This document shows positions 1 through 8,634 of a stretch of DNA of 64,000 bases, in pieces. Position 1 is the stretch's first letter, and every line of letters starts with the position of its first letter. Made by a program: the position numbers and the translations under genes. The DNA comes from an uncultured Allomuricauda sp. (GTDB lineage Bacteria; Bacteroidota; Bacteroidia; Flavobacteriales; Flavobacteriaceae), in NCBI RefSeq assembly GCF_947499695.1, contig NZ_CANMPQ010000001.1, forward strand, positions 496,001-560,000, written 5' to 3'. The notes beneath the pieces are model-generated. The model worked only from the letters and a program-made list of their open reading frames with translations, was not told the origin of the DNA and searched no databases.

Positions 1-783
1 AATGTAGAAAGTTTAGAGAAGAACCTCGAACGCGCCACCAAAATGGCCACAGAAACTGGTGGAGGTATCTTGGTTATTTCTGAAGGAGTTTTCGGTATGC
101 GCGGGGAGCAAGGAATTCTTAAGGAGATTGTTGCCTTAAAAGAAAAATTTAAATTCAGACTACTTGTAGACGACGCTCACGGCTTCGGAACTCTAGGAGC
201 AACTGGCGCAGGCGCAGGTGAGGAGCAGGGGATACAAGACGATATAGATGTGTATTTAGCCACATTTGCGAAGTCAATGGCAGGAATCGGTGCTTTTGTA
301 GCCGCGGACCAAGAGATTATTGAGTATTTGAAATACAATCTTCGGTCTCAGATGTTTGCCAAGTCACTTCCAATGGTATATGTTAAAGGAGCATTGAAGC
401 GTTTGGATATGCTGCGTACAATGCCGGAACTTAAAGCAAAACTTTGGGAGAATGTCAATGCCCTTCAAAATGGACTTAAAGAGCGTGGTTTTGATATCGG
501 AACTACTTCGAGCTGCGTAACCCCGGTTTATTTGAATGGTAGTATTCCAGAAGCAATGGCTTTGGTAAAAGACCTTCGTGAAAATTACGGAATATTCTGT
601 TCTATAGTGGTTTACCCAGTTATACCTAAAGGATTAATTCTACTTAGAATGATTCCTACAGCCACGCATACAATGCAAGATATAGAAGAAACTTTAGTTG
701 CTTTCTCTGCAATTAGGGAACGTTTGCAGAATGGAACCTATAAAAGATTGTCCGCCGCTGTAGCCGCTGCAATGGGAGAGTAG
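1..783 (+). CDS. alpha-oxoamine synthase family PLP enzyme, likely serine palmitoyltransferase (5'-truncated)
   Basis: The reading frame is open from base 1, so only the C-terminal 260 residues are in the window. It is a fold-type I PLP enzyme of the 8-amino-7-oxononanoate synthase / 2-amino-3-ketobutyrate CoA ligase / serine palmitoyltransferase family. These enzymes condense an amino acid with an acyl-CoA. Visible active-site features are DDAHGFG, where Asp and His contact PLP, and ATFAKSMAG, where Lys (about visible residue 91) forms the Schiff base. Sphingolipids are common in Bacteroidota, and the next gene, convergent, is a GNAT-like protein that could be a ceramide synthase. Both points favour serine palmitoyltransferase. 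This is inference: KBL or BioF activity cannot be excluded without the N-terminal part. Confidence 0.8.
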   Translation, partial: NVESLEKNLERATKMATETGGGILVISEGVFGMRGEQGILKEIVALKEKFKFRLLVDDAHGFGTLGATGAGAGEEQGIQDDIDVYLATFAKSMAGIGAFVAADQEIIEYLKYNLRSQMFAKSLPMVYVKGALKRLDMLRTMPELKAKLWENVNALQNGLKERGFDIGTTSSCVTPVYLNGSIPEAMALVKDLRENYGIFCSIVVYPVIPKGLILLRMIPTATHTMQDIEETLVAFSAIRERLQNGTYKRLSAAVAAAMGE

Positions 784-834
784 AGTAATTTGACTTTGGA
801 TAAATTAAACTACCTCTTCTTCAAAACGAGGGAA

Positions 835-1956
835 CTAAACTAGATCTTTACGGTAAGTTCGTCTTCTTTTATGGGTAACAGGGTCAAAGTGTTTCCACAT
901 TTGCCGAATGGCAACATTTTCCTCTAATTCTGGAGTCCGAATACAGTTTATAATGCCCTTTTCTTGAAAGGTTCTATAATATTCGTTGAAAATAATTGCG
1001 TTAACACCTTTATTTTGATATTCTGGGTGAATGCCTATGAGATAGAAAATTACATCCTTACTGTGTTTCTTTGCCTTGAGCAAATGAAAAACCCCAGTGG
1101 GGAAGAGTTTACCCTTCGCTTTTTGCAGTGCTTCAGAAAATGACGGCATTACGATAGCGAAAGCAGCCAACTGATCATTCTGATCAACGACAAACTTGAT
1201 ATATTCAGGATTAATAAAGCTGATATATTTCTTTTTAAAATACTCTTTTTGAACATCTGTAATCTTTACAAATGATGAGAGTACCGAATACGAATCATTG
1301 AACAAATCAAACATCTTATCCACCCAAGGCATAATTTCCTTACTATTTGTAAAGTTCAGCTCCCGTAGGCCATATCGCTTTTTAATTAGAATATTAGCCT
1401 TGTAAAAATCTTTGGGGTCAGCATTCGCAAACAAAAATTTGTTCTCTAAATATTCCTTTTCCTTTTTAAAGCCATGCTCTTCGTAATGTGATTTATAATA
1501 GGGGTGGTTATACCAAGTAATCATGTTTCCAATATGGTCAAATCCTTCTGTGAGTACCCCAACTTTGTCCAAATTTGAAAAACCTACGGGCCCCTCCATA
1601 TAGTCAAGTTGATTCTCTTTTCCGATTTCTGCTACTTTATCCAGCAGCGCTTTAGAAACCTCAAAATCATCGATAAAATCAAACCAGCCAAATCGCATTT
1701 TTTTGATTTTCTGTTCGTTGATTTCCAACCAATTGATTATCGCGGCTATACGACCGACCAGTTCACCATTTCTATACGCTAAAAAGAAAGAAGCCTCAGC
1801 ATTTTCGAAAACTGGGTTTTTTGTAGCGTCAAAGGATGCTATTTCATCATTGATTATTGGAGGAACCCAATAGGGTGAGTCCTTGTACAGTTGAAATGGT
1901 AATTTTACGAATTTCTTTATGTCAGCTTTAGAAGTTGCCTGCTTTAGGGTGACCAT
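835..1956 (-). CDS. GNAT-fold acyltransferase-like protein, possible bacterial ceramide synthase
   Basis: A 373-residue protein without signal peptide or membrane segment. It has the long two-part GNAT-like architecture that opens with a PxWVPP motif (YWVPP, about residues 29-33). It continues with FLAYRNGELVGRIAA (58-72), GPVGFSN in the middle, and a C-terminal HPEYQNKGVN segment resembling the acyl-CoA-binding loop of GNAT proteins. Databases usually label this family simply N-acetyltransferase or hypothetical. From memory, the bacterial ceramide synthase described in Caulobacter is a protein of similar size and fold. The position end-to-end with a serine palmitoyltransferase-like gene makes a role in N-acylation of sphinganine plausible. 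The function is inferred from context; the GNAT fold itself is better supported. Confidence 0.65.
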   Translation of the reverse strand: MVTLKQATSKADIKKFVKLPFQLYKDSPYWVPPIINDEIASFDATKNPVFENAEASFFLAYRNGELVGRIAAIINWLEINEQKIKKMRFGWFDFIDDFEVSKALLDKVAEIGKENQLDYMEGPVGFSNLDKVGVLTEGFDHIGNMITWYNHPYYKSHYEEHGFKKEKEYLENKFLFANADPKDFYKANILIKKRYGLRELNFTNSKEIMPWVDKMFDLFNDSYSVLSSFVKITDVQKEYFKKKYISFINPEYIKFVVDQNDQLAAFAIVMPSFSEALQKAKGKLFPTGVFHLLKAKKHSKDVIFYLIGIHPEYQNKGVNAIIFNEYYRTFQEKGIINCIRTPELEENVAIRQMWKHFDPVTHKRRRTYRKDLV

Positions 1957-2022
1957 ACTTTGAATTTTGCAAGGTCAATAATAGGAATATTATCATCAGA
2001 AGAAAAATGATATTGCCTAAAC

Positions 2023-3006
2023 TTAGAAATCTAATTTTTTCTTATCCTTTTTACTCTTTTTTTTACGTTTCTTTTTGACATCTTTTTTACGGATTTTTCC
2101 ATTCTCACCTGCTTTTTGATCTTCAATGGGAACAAGAGTGTCTTTATGGAAGTCCAATCGGTAAGAAAAACCAAGAACAGCAAAAATTCTGGAAGGTGAG
2201 TTTTGAAAACCTGAACCCATATGCAAATCAGCCTGGAAGTTTTCGCTAACTAAATAAGCTACCCCCGTCCGGAGTAAAATATCTTTATATCGATCACTGG
2301 TAATACCCTGATTTTCTACAAAAACACTCCACTTTGGGTTGGCAAAAGCGTGCGTAACTGAAACGGCATAGCTCAATTCAGGAAAATCTGTGCCGATTCG
2401 GTCGTAGGCAAAATTGGATATGAGCACAAACCTTGGTGAAAGACGACTTTGGGTCGCAATGGCCCCGCGATATGAAATGTTTGGATCACCTACATAAAAG
2501 GGATTGTCACCTAATGTAAAAGTTGCACCTCCATAAACGGAAACTGCTGGAATCAGGTTTTTCCACTGGAAGACATTATTGGCCCTCCAACTATACAGAT
2601 TGGGTTTATTATTTTCTGGATTTTTAAATGGATCAAAAACTAGAAACTTTAATCCCACCCGATTTCTTGAAAAATCGGTTCTTCTCTCAGTTGCGCCAGT
2701 ATTGGTAAAGGTCAGGTTCTGCGAAATAAATGATCCTTCATAGTTTATCTCGAGAGATTCAAAAAGCAATCCGTATCGCAATGAAATATCTGTACCTAAG
2801 ATATTCGAATCTGTTCCAAGGTTTGCATTGTCCCTTTGTTCATAAAGCAATCCTATTTCAGCCTGTATCACATTTTTTCCAACGGCATAGGCACTAACTG
2901 CTCGCCCGGGCCTATTGGAATTGATTACATCCGTGTATTGTGCATTAACCAAAAAGGGGAAAATACATAGAAATAATAGGGTCTTTTTTAAAAGGGAGAA
3001 ATCCAT
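2023..3006 (-). CDS. outer-membrane beta-barrel protein (MetA/phenol-degradation transporter-like) with basic C-terminal tail
   Basis: A 327-residue exported protein. The N-terminus is a signal peptide (hydrophobic core LLFLCIFPFLVNA, residues about 10-22, cleavage near AQ). The rest alternates polar and aromatic residues in the pattern of beta-strands and resembles the 'transporter' family of outer-membrane proteins related to the MetA meta-pathway of phenol degradation, which is widespread in Flavobacteriaceae with no defined substrate. The last strand is followed by about 30 residues that are almost all Lys, Arg and Asp (KKKRKKKSKKDKKK near the end), so the final residues would face the periplasm. 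It stands alone between the preceding acyltransferase-like gene and a divergent operon. The barrel is well supported; substrate unknown. Confidence 0.6.
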   Translation of the reverse strand: MDFSLLKKTLLFLCIFPFLVNAQYTDVINSNRPGRAVSAYAVGKNVIQAEIGLLYEQRDNANLGTDSNILGTDISLRYGLLFESLEINYEGSFISQNLTFTNTGATERRTDFSRNRVGLKFLVFDPFKNPENNKPNLYSWRANNVFQWKNLIPAVSVYGGATFTLGDNPFYVGDPNISYRGAIATQSRLSPRFVLISNFAYDRIGTDFPELSYAVSVTHAFANPKWSVFVENQGITSDRYKDILLRTGVAYLVSENFQADLHMGSGFQNSPSRIFAVLGFSYRLDFHKDTLVPIEDQKAGENGKIRKKDVKKKRKKKSKKDKKKLDF

Positions 3007-3043
3007 ATAACCGATTTTTAATACTATTTTAAGATACTTTCAA

Positions 3044-3073
3044 TTGATTTGCGGGACTAACAATGTAATTTTG
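3044..3073 (+). promoter_or_regulatory. Bacteroidota-type promoter for the DUF4834-YfhO-GT4-flippase operon
   Basis: TTG at 3044-3046 lies 19 bp upstream of a perfect -7 element TAATTTTG (TAnnTTTG) at 3066-3073. The ATG of the DUF4834 gene follows 20 bp later at 3093. Both elements and the spacing fit the sigma-ABfr type promoter of Bacteroidota. Confidence 0.5.
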
Positions 3074-3092
3074 ATTCAATAGCTGTTGTTAT

Positions 3093-3353
3093 ATGGTTTT
3101 ATTACAAACGATTTTAGTACTCATATTAGTATACTATGCATTCAAATTACTTGCAAAGTGGTTAGCACCCAAACTGTTCAATTATGCAGTTAAAAAGACC
3201 CAGCAACGATTTGGAGATGCATTTGGTGGATATCAAGATTTTGGACAGGATACCAACAACGAAGGAGAAACCAACATTTCTAAAAAGCCCTTTAAAAAAT
3301 CTAATCCGTCAAAAAAAGTTGGAGAATATATAGATTTTGAAGAAATTGACTAA
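3093..3353 (+). CDS. DUF4834 family small membrane protein
   Basis: An 86-residue protein with one N-terminal membrane helix (about residues 3-22, LLQTILVLILVYYAFKLL), a short amphipathic stretch, and a hydrophilic Lys/Asn-rich tail ending in acidic residues. This matches the DUF4834 family of Bacteroidota, whose function is not known. It is the first gene of a forward operon and is followed within a few bases to 24 bp by the YfhO gene, depending on the start chosen there. In other Flavobacteriaceae this small protein is commonly next to yfhO (recalled, not checked), so a structural or accessory role in the same membrane glycosylation process is possible but unproven. Confidence 0.75.
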   Translation: MVLLQTILVLILVYYAFKLLAKWLAPKLFNYAVKKTQQRFGDAFGGYQDFGQDTNNEGETNISKKPFKKSNPSKKVGEYIDFEEID

Positions 3354-3377
3354 TATTTGTCTATTCAAAACCTATCC

Positions 3378-5810
3378 ATGAATCTTTCCGCAAAAGCAAT
3401 TATCACTAATGTTTGTGTAATAGCTTTCTTTATCGTCGCATCTCTGGTATATTTTTATCCGGTTCTTCAAGGGAAGGCAATTTTTCAATCCGATATTGCC
3501 CAATATAAGGGCATGGCCAAGGAGCGTAACGATTATAAAGAATTAACCGGAGAAGAATCGTATTGGACCAATAGTGCTTTTGGTGGTATGCCCACATATC
3601 AATTAGGAGCGAATTATCCGCATGACTACATTAAAAAATTAGATCGATTGATTCGGTTTCTGCCCAGACCCGCAGATTATCTTTTCCTCTATTTTATTGG
3701 ATTTTACATCTTAATGTTGTGTCTCAAGGTTGAATATCGGTTGGCAATTTTGGGGTCTTTGGCCTTCGGTTTTTCCACATACCTCATTATTATTCTTGGA
3801 GTAGGGCATAATGCCAAAGCCCATGCACTGGGTTATATTCCCATGGTTTTAGGCGGTATTGTTTTGGTGTTCCGGAAAAAATATTTGCTCGGCTTCATCC
3901 TTACGGCTTTGGCGATGGCGCTGGAAATCAGTGCCAACCATTATCAGATGACCTATTATTTTATGCTCCTGGTTTTGATTTTGGGATTGGTACGGTTGAT
4001 TTACGCCATCAAGGACAAAGAGCTGAAACATTTTTTCGCCTCCGTTGGGATTTTGATTTTGGCTGTGGCACTTTCTATTGCCACAAATGCCACCGGACTT
4101 TTGGCCACGAAGCAATATGCGGACTGGAGTACAAGGGGAAAATCAGAACTGACCATCAATCCAGATGGAAGCAACAAAGTCGCAGAAAGTGGCTTGGACA
4201 AAGAATATATAACACAATACAGTTATGGTATTGCGGAGTCACTTGATTTGTTTTCACCAAGATTGTTTGGAGGCTCCGGTAATGAAGATTTAGGTAAAGA
4301 CTCCAAGGTATACGAATATCTCACTGGCCAAGGGTTGTCGCCATCAAGAGCATTAGAGCTTTCCAGTGGACTTCCATTATATTGGGGAGATCAACCCATT
4401 GTTGCCGCTCCAGCTTATGTTGGAGCCATTATCATATTCCTATTTGTATTGGGCTTGTTTGTGGTAAATGGGAAAAAGAAGTGGTGGCTGTTGACCGGAG
4501 CTATTCTGGCATTGCTGTTGTCGTGGGGGAAAAATTTTCCGACCCTTACGGATTTTATGATTGATTATTTCCCCTTATATAACAAATTCCGTGCTGTTTC
4601 CTCAGTTCAGGTAGTATTGGAGCTATGCCTTCCCGTACTCGGGATTTTGGGTGTTAGAGAACTGTTTAGGAATAAATTGAAGCAATCCCAAAAACTTCGA
4701 GCGTTGAAATTGAGTTTTTTCATCGTACTAGGTCTAGTAGTTCTAATCTTTTTGATGAAAGGATTTTTTGATTTTGTTGGACTTCGTGATGAAACCTATA
4801 GAGGCTATTTTGGCGATGAGTTGATGACCATGATTCAACGCGACCGTGAAGCAGTTTATATAAGTGATACTCTTCGTTCGTTGATTTTTGTTGCTTTGGC
4901 AGCCGTAGCACTTTGGTTTTTTATCAAGGATAAGATTGGAAAAAACCTACTTGCTATAGTATTGGGCGCGTTAATTTTGTTCGATTTGGTGGGTGTAAAC
5001 CTTAGATATGTAAATAAGGATGATTTTGTGCGTCAACGAAACGTCAACACCCCATTTCAAGCAGGTCAACTAGATGATTTAATTCAGCAAGACCCGTCCA
5101 ACTTTAGAGTATTCGACCCACAGGAAGGTCTCAATGGAGCAAGGACTTCTTATTTTCATAAATCGATTGGAGGATACCATGCAGCAAAACCTAGACAGCT
5201 GCAGGATTTATTTGAGCATCATCTGTATCAGAACAATTTGGAAGTGTTGAATATGCTAAATGTCAAGTACATTGTTCAACAAGATGAAGATGGCAATAGT
5301 TTTCCAGCAGTAAATGATAATGCCAACGGAAGTGCTTGGTTTATTCAGGATGTCATTGCAGTAAATACAAGAAATGAAGAAATTCAAACACTAAAAGATT
5401 TTGATTCGAAATCCCAAGTGGTGGTGAACACCCAATTGAACCCAACCGTAACCAAACTGAGTTATGAGGTGGATTCACTAGCTTCAATTGATTTGATTGA
5501 GTATAGGCCTAATTACCTCAAATATCAATCCCAGAGTAATAATATTGGTTTTGCAGTGTTTTCGGAAATGCACTATCCACATGATTGGCAAGCCTACATT
5601 GATGGAACGGCAACTCAACATTACAAAGTAAATTATGCCTTAAGAGGCGTCAAAGTTCCTGCCGGTAAGCATGAGATCGAGTTCAAATTTCAACCCGAGA
5701 TTGTTGAAACAGGAAGTCAAATAAGTTTGGGGAGCAATATCCTACTTGGATTAATTATCCTTGGAGGTTTGTTGTTTTCCTTCCTACCCAGAAAAACCAA
5801 AGAAGCATAA
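3378..5810 (+). CDS. YfhO family integral membrane protein (predicted glycosyltransferase-like)
   Basis: About 810 residues with an N-terminal helix (IITNVCVIAFFIVASLVYF), then a dense block of about a dozen transmembrane helices, a soluble domain of about 250 residues and a final C-terminal helix (LGLIILGGLLFSFL). This is the layout of the bacterial YfhO family (GT-C-like fold; YfhO is linked to glycosylation of teichoic acids in Firmicutes). The first luminal loop has the acidic SDIAQYKGM motif expected for GT-C enzymes. A TTG codon at 3357 would add seven residues, but I chose the ATG at 3378 because it directly precedes the first helix. Its stop overlaps the next ATG by one base, which indicates translational coupling with the glycosyltransferase. 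Confidence 0.85.
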   Translation: MNLSAKAIITNVCVIAFFIVASLVYFYPVLQGKAIFQSDIAQYKGMAKERNDYKELTGEESYWTNSAFGGMPTYQLGANYPHDYIKKLDRLIRFLPRPADYLFLYFIGFYILMLCLKVEYRLAILGSLAFGFSTYLIIILGVGHNAKAHALGYIPMVLGGIVLVFRKKYLLGFILTALAMALEISANHYQMTYYFMLLVLILGLVRLIYAIKDKELKHFFASVGILILAVALSIATNATGLLATKQYADWSTRGKSELTINPDGSNKVAESGLDKEYITQYSYGIAESLDLFSPRLFGGSGNEDLGKDSKVYEYLTGQGLSPSRALELSSGLPLYWGDQPIVAAPAYVGAIIIFLFVLGLFVVNGKKKWWLLTGAILALLLSWGKNFPTLTDFMIDYFPLYNKFRAVSSVQVVLELCLPVLGILGVRELFRNKLKQSQKLRALKLSFFIVLGLVVLIFLMKGFFDFVGLRDETYRGYFGDELMTMIQRDREAVYISDTLRSLIFVALAAVALWFFIKDKIGKNLLAIVLGALILFDLVGVNLRYVNKDDFVRQRNVNTPFQAGQLDDLIQQDPSNFRVFDPQEGLNGARTSYFHKSIGGYHAAKPRQLQDLFEHHLYQNNLEVLNMLNVKYIVQQDEDGNSFPAVNDNANGSAWFIQDVIAVNTRNEEIQTLKDFDSKSQVVVNTQLNPTVTKLSYEVDSLASIDLIEYRPNYLKYQSQSNNIGFAVFSEMHYPHDWQAYIDGTATQHYKVNYALRGVKVPAGKHEIEFKFQPEIVETGSQISLGSNILLGLIILGGLLFSFLPRKTKEA

Positions 5811-7093
5811 TGCGCAAGATTTTGGTCATAACATACTATTGGCCACCTGCCGGTGGGCCAGGGGTACAGCGGTGGCTAAAGTTTGTCAAATACCTTCCCG
5901 AATTCGGAATTGAACCCTTGGTTTATGTTCCGGAGAATCCAACCTACCCCATAATTGACAAAAATCTCATCAAGGAAATTCCGAAGGATATCAAAATCAT
6001 AGGGCAACCCATAAAAGAGCCCTATTCTTGGGCTGGTCTACTTTCAAAAAAGAAGACCAAAACTATAAGCTCAGGTGTGATTCAAGAAAAGAATCCGTCA
6101 ATTGTCGAAAAACTAATGCTTTGGATTCGTGGTAACCTGTTCATTCCAGATGCTCGCAAGTTATGGGTCAAGCCATCTATCAAATTCTTGTCAAATATTA
6201 TTGAAGAAGAAGGTATTGACACTATTGTCACGACTGGCCCTCCACATAGCATGCATTTAATTGGTCTGGGATTGAAGGAGAAACTTGATGTTCATTGGAT
6301 AGCTGATTTTCGAGACCCATGGACCTCGATAGGGTATCATAAAAAGCTCCGTTTGACCTCAACATCCCAGAAAAAACACAAATTGTTGGAAAGACAGGTG
6401 CTAAACAATGCTGATAAGATTGTGGTTACAAGCCTTACCACGCAAGAGGAGTTTAGAGGTTTGACAGCAAAACCAATTAAAGCTATCACCAATGGTTTTG
6501 AGGAAGTAACTAAAGTAGAAGCTTTGGACGATGACTTTACTATTTCCCACATCGGGTCGTTGCTTACGGGTAGAAATCCGGCAATTCTATGGGAAACCCT
6601 TAAAGAATTATGTGTGGAAAATGATTCGTTTGGTGATTCATTAAAAATTCAATTGGCTGGTGTGGTAGGTGAAGAAGTTTTGGATTCTATTGAAGCTTAT
6701 GGGCTTGGAAAACATGTAGCCAACTTGGGTTATCTTTCCCATGAAGAGGTTTTTGATATTCAACAAAAATCCCAATTACTATTGTTGTTGGAAATTGATT
6801 CAGAAGAGACCAAAGGTATTATCCCAGGTAAATTATTTGAATATCTGAATGCCAATAGACCTATTCTTGCTCTGGGACCCGAAGGGTGGGAGGCAGGAGA
6901 GATGGTGAAATCGACCAATGCCGGAGTTTTTTATGGAAAAAAAGATAAAAAGGAGCTAAAAACTGTACTTTTAAACTGGTTTGAGGCATTTCAAAACGGG
7001 GCATTGCATTGTGATTCAAAAGGAATTGAGCAATATCACCGAAGAGCACTTACCAAGCAACTGGCAAATTTCATTCAATGGGAATCGTCTTAA
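5810..7093 (+). CDS. glycosyltransferase family 4 protein
   Basis: A 427-residue cytoplasmic GT-B glycosyltransferase. The N-terminal donor/acceptor lobe opens with ITYYWPPAGGPGVQRW (about residues 7-22), the glycine-rich loop typical of WcaI/WbuB-like GT4 enzymes. The C-terminal lobe carries IPGKLFEYLNA with the conserved Glu that binds the nucleotide sugar, followed by RPILALGP. It overlaps the YfhO stop by one base, and the flippase gene starts inside its last codons. It probably transfers a sugar to a lipid-linked or surface glycan assembled with the neighbouring flippase. The sugar donor cannot be read from sequence. Confidence 0.85.
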   Translation: MRKILVITYYWPPAGGPGVQRWLKFVKYLPEFGIEPLVYVPENPTYPIIDKNLIKEIPKDIKIIGQPIKEPYSWAGLLSKKKTKTISSGVIQEKNPSIVEKLMLWIRGNLFIPDARKLWVKPSIKFLSNIIEEEGIDTIVTTGPPHSMHLIGLGLKEKLDVHWIADFRDPWTSIGYHKKLRLTSTSQKKHKLLERQVLNNADKIVVTSLTTQEEFRGLTAKPIKAITNGFEEVTKVEALDDDFTISHIGSLLTGRNPAILWETLKELCVENDSFGDSLKIQLAGVVGEEVLDSIEAYGLGKHVANLGYLSHEEVFDIQQKSQLLLLLEIDSEETKGIIPGKLFEYLNANRPILALGPEGWEAGEMVKSTNAGVFYGKKDKKELKTVLLNWFEAFQNGALHCDSKGIEQYHRRALTKQLANFIQWESS

Positions 7094-8538
7094 AGCAATC
7101 CTTTAAAAATACCGTAGTCACTTTTATTGGTTTTGCATTTGGCGCCGTTAACACCTTGTTTTTATATACCAATATTCTCGATTCGAAATACTATGGCTTG
7201 GTCACCTTTATTTTGGCTACTGGTGCTATTCTGATGCCGATAATGGCTTCTGGTGCACATAATGCACTGGTAAAATACTACAGTGCACAAACCGATAGAT
7301 CCAAAAACGGTTTTTTTACCCTTATTCTATTTTCGCCATTGTTGGTTATACTGCCCTTGACCCTATTGGTTTGGTGGGCACATACTGCGATTGGAGATTT
7401 TCTTTCTATAAAAAATGCGCTTGTAAAGGATTATTTATGGTACTTATTTCTGGTTGGGGTGGCCATGGCCTATTTTGAGGTGTTCTATGCATGGAGCAAG
7501 GTGCATCTCAGATCTGTTTTTGGTAATTTTCTTAAGGAAGTCTTTGGCAGAATTTGCGCTTCCATTTTATTGGTGCTTTTGTATTTGGATATCATCACAT
7601 TGGACTTCTTTTTAAAGGGAATTGTTGGTATACAACTGCTGAGAACTTTACTCATGAAATTTTATGCCTATAGCTTACACAGACCAGTTTTGAGTTTTAA
7701 GTTTCCAAAAGAAGCAAAAACCATTGTGGGTTATGGTTTGTTGATGGTAGTTGGAGGTTCTGTCGCTCTGGTTCTATTGGAGATAGATAAGGTAATGATC
7801 AACCAGTTCAAAGCCCTAGAGAATGTGGCTTATTATGGCGTAGCGGTTTATATCGCCACAAGTATTATTGTTCCCGCCAGGGCAATGAATCAGATAACAT
7901 ATCCCTTGACAGCCAATTATTTGAATGAAGGAAATCTGTTTGAATTGGAAAATCTGTATCGAAAGACTTCACTTACAGCATTTATTGCTTCGGGAATATT
8001 GTTTGTTTTGATTGTTTTGAATATCAGTGATTTGTTTCTTATGCTCCCGGAGGAATATAGAGATGGTTTTTCCATCATTGCCCTAATTGGTGTTGCAAAA
8101 GTTCTGGACTCTCTTCTCGGCAACGTTAATGCCATTTTATATTATTCCGAGTATTATAAATGGGTATTGGTACTAGGGGTATGTTTTGCTGCGGTTACCA
8201 TTTTGCTCAACCTGTGGTTTATTCCTTTATATGGAATAGAGGGTGCAGCTTTGGCAAGTTTCATCTCGATTTTTCTTTTTAACCTATCTAAATTGATTTT
8301 TATAAAATTGAAGTTTGGTTTTTTTCCTTTTTCCAAAGCTACCTTCAAAGTTCTTGCGACTTTACTTTTGTTACTGGCACTTTTCAATATGCTTCAGTTT
8401 CCATTTCACCCTATTGTCAATATTGTTTTAAAATCGATATTGATAGGAGCAATGTATTTGGGAATATTGTTTCGTTTTGAGATTTCAGAAGATGTAACTG
8501 GATTGCTATCTAAATGGTTGAGGAGGAGGGAGGACTAA
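7078..8538 (+). CDS. oligosaccharide flippase / polysaccharide biosynthesis protein (Wzx/MATE-like)
   Basis: A 486-residue polytopic membrane protein with 12 to 14 hydrophobic helices spread over its whole length. The start (FKNTVVTFIGFAFGAVNTLFLY) and the LGNVNAILYYSEYYKW segment in the C-terminal half are characteristic of polysaccharide biosynthesis proteins of the MOP superfamily, which move undecaprenyl-linked oligosaccharides across the inner membrane. Its ATG at 7078 lies 16 bases inside the end of the glycosyltransferase gene, so both are surely co-transcribed. It is the last gene of the forward operon; a hairpin downstream (8577-8605) points to the opposite strand. Assignment to the superfamily is solid; the cargo is unknown. 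Confidence 0.85.
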   Translation: MGIVLKQSFKNTVVTFIGFAFGAVNTLFLYTNILDSKYYGLVTFILATGAILMPIMASGAHNALVKYYSAQTDRSKNGFFTLILFSPLLVILPLTLLVWWAHTAIGDFLSIKNALVKDYLWYLFLVGVAMAYFEVFYAWSKVHLRSVFGNFLKEVFGRICASILLVLLYLDIITLDFFLKGIVGIQLLRTLLMKFYAYSLHRPVLSFKFPKEAKTIVGYGLLMVVGGSVALVLLEIDKVMINQFKALENVAYYGVAVYIATSIIVPARAMNQITYPLTANYLNEGNLFELENLYRKTSLTAFIASGILFVLIVLNISDLFLMLPEEYRDGFSIIALIGVAKVLDSLLGNVNAILYYSEYYKWVLVLGVCFAAVTILLNLWFIPLYGIEGAALASFISIFLFNLSKLIFIKLKFGFFPFSKATFKVLATLLLLLALFNMLQFPFHPIVNIVLKSILIGAMYLGILFRFEISEDVTGLLSKWLRRRED

Positions 8539-8565
8539 GAGATACTAGTACCGAATCCTTGTACT

Positions 8566-8610
8566 ATTAAAAAGAACCCCGTAGCGGATAAATCCAACTA
8601 CGGGGTAAAC
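8566..8610 (-). terminator. rho-independent terminator of the reverse-strand basic-protein gene
   Basis: An 8-bp perfect stem CCCCGTAG (8577-8584) pairs with CTACGGGG (8598-8605) across a 13-base loop. On the reverse strand it is followed by a T-rich run (rc of 8566-8576), so it terminates the gene ending at 8635 and may slow forward read-through from the flippase operon. Confidence 0.75.
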
Positions 8611-8634
8611 AACTAACCAACCTAAAAACTATCT

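Noticed and set aside
3357..3377. TTG start of YfhO
   Set aside because: An ATG seven codons later precedes the first helix directly; TTG cannot be excluded but is less likely.
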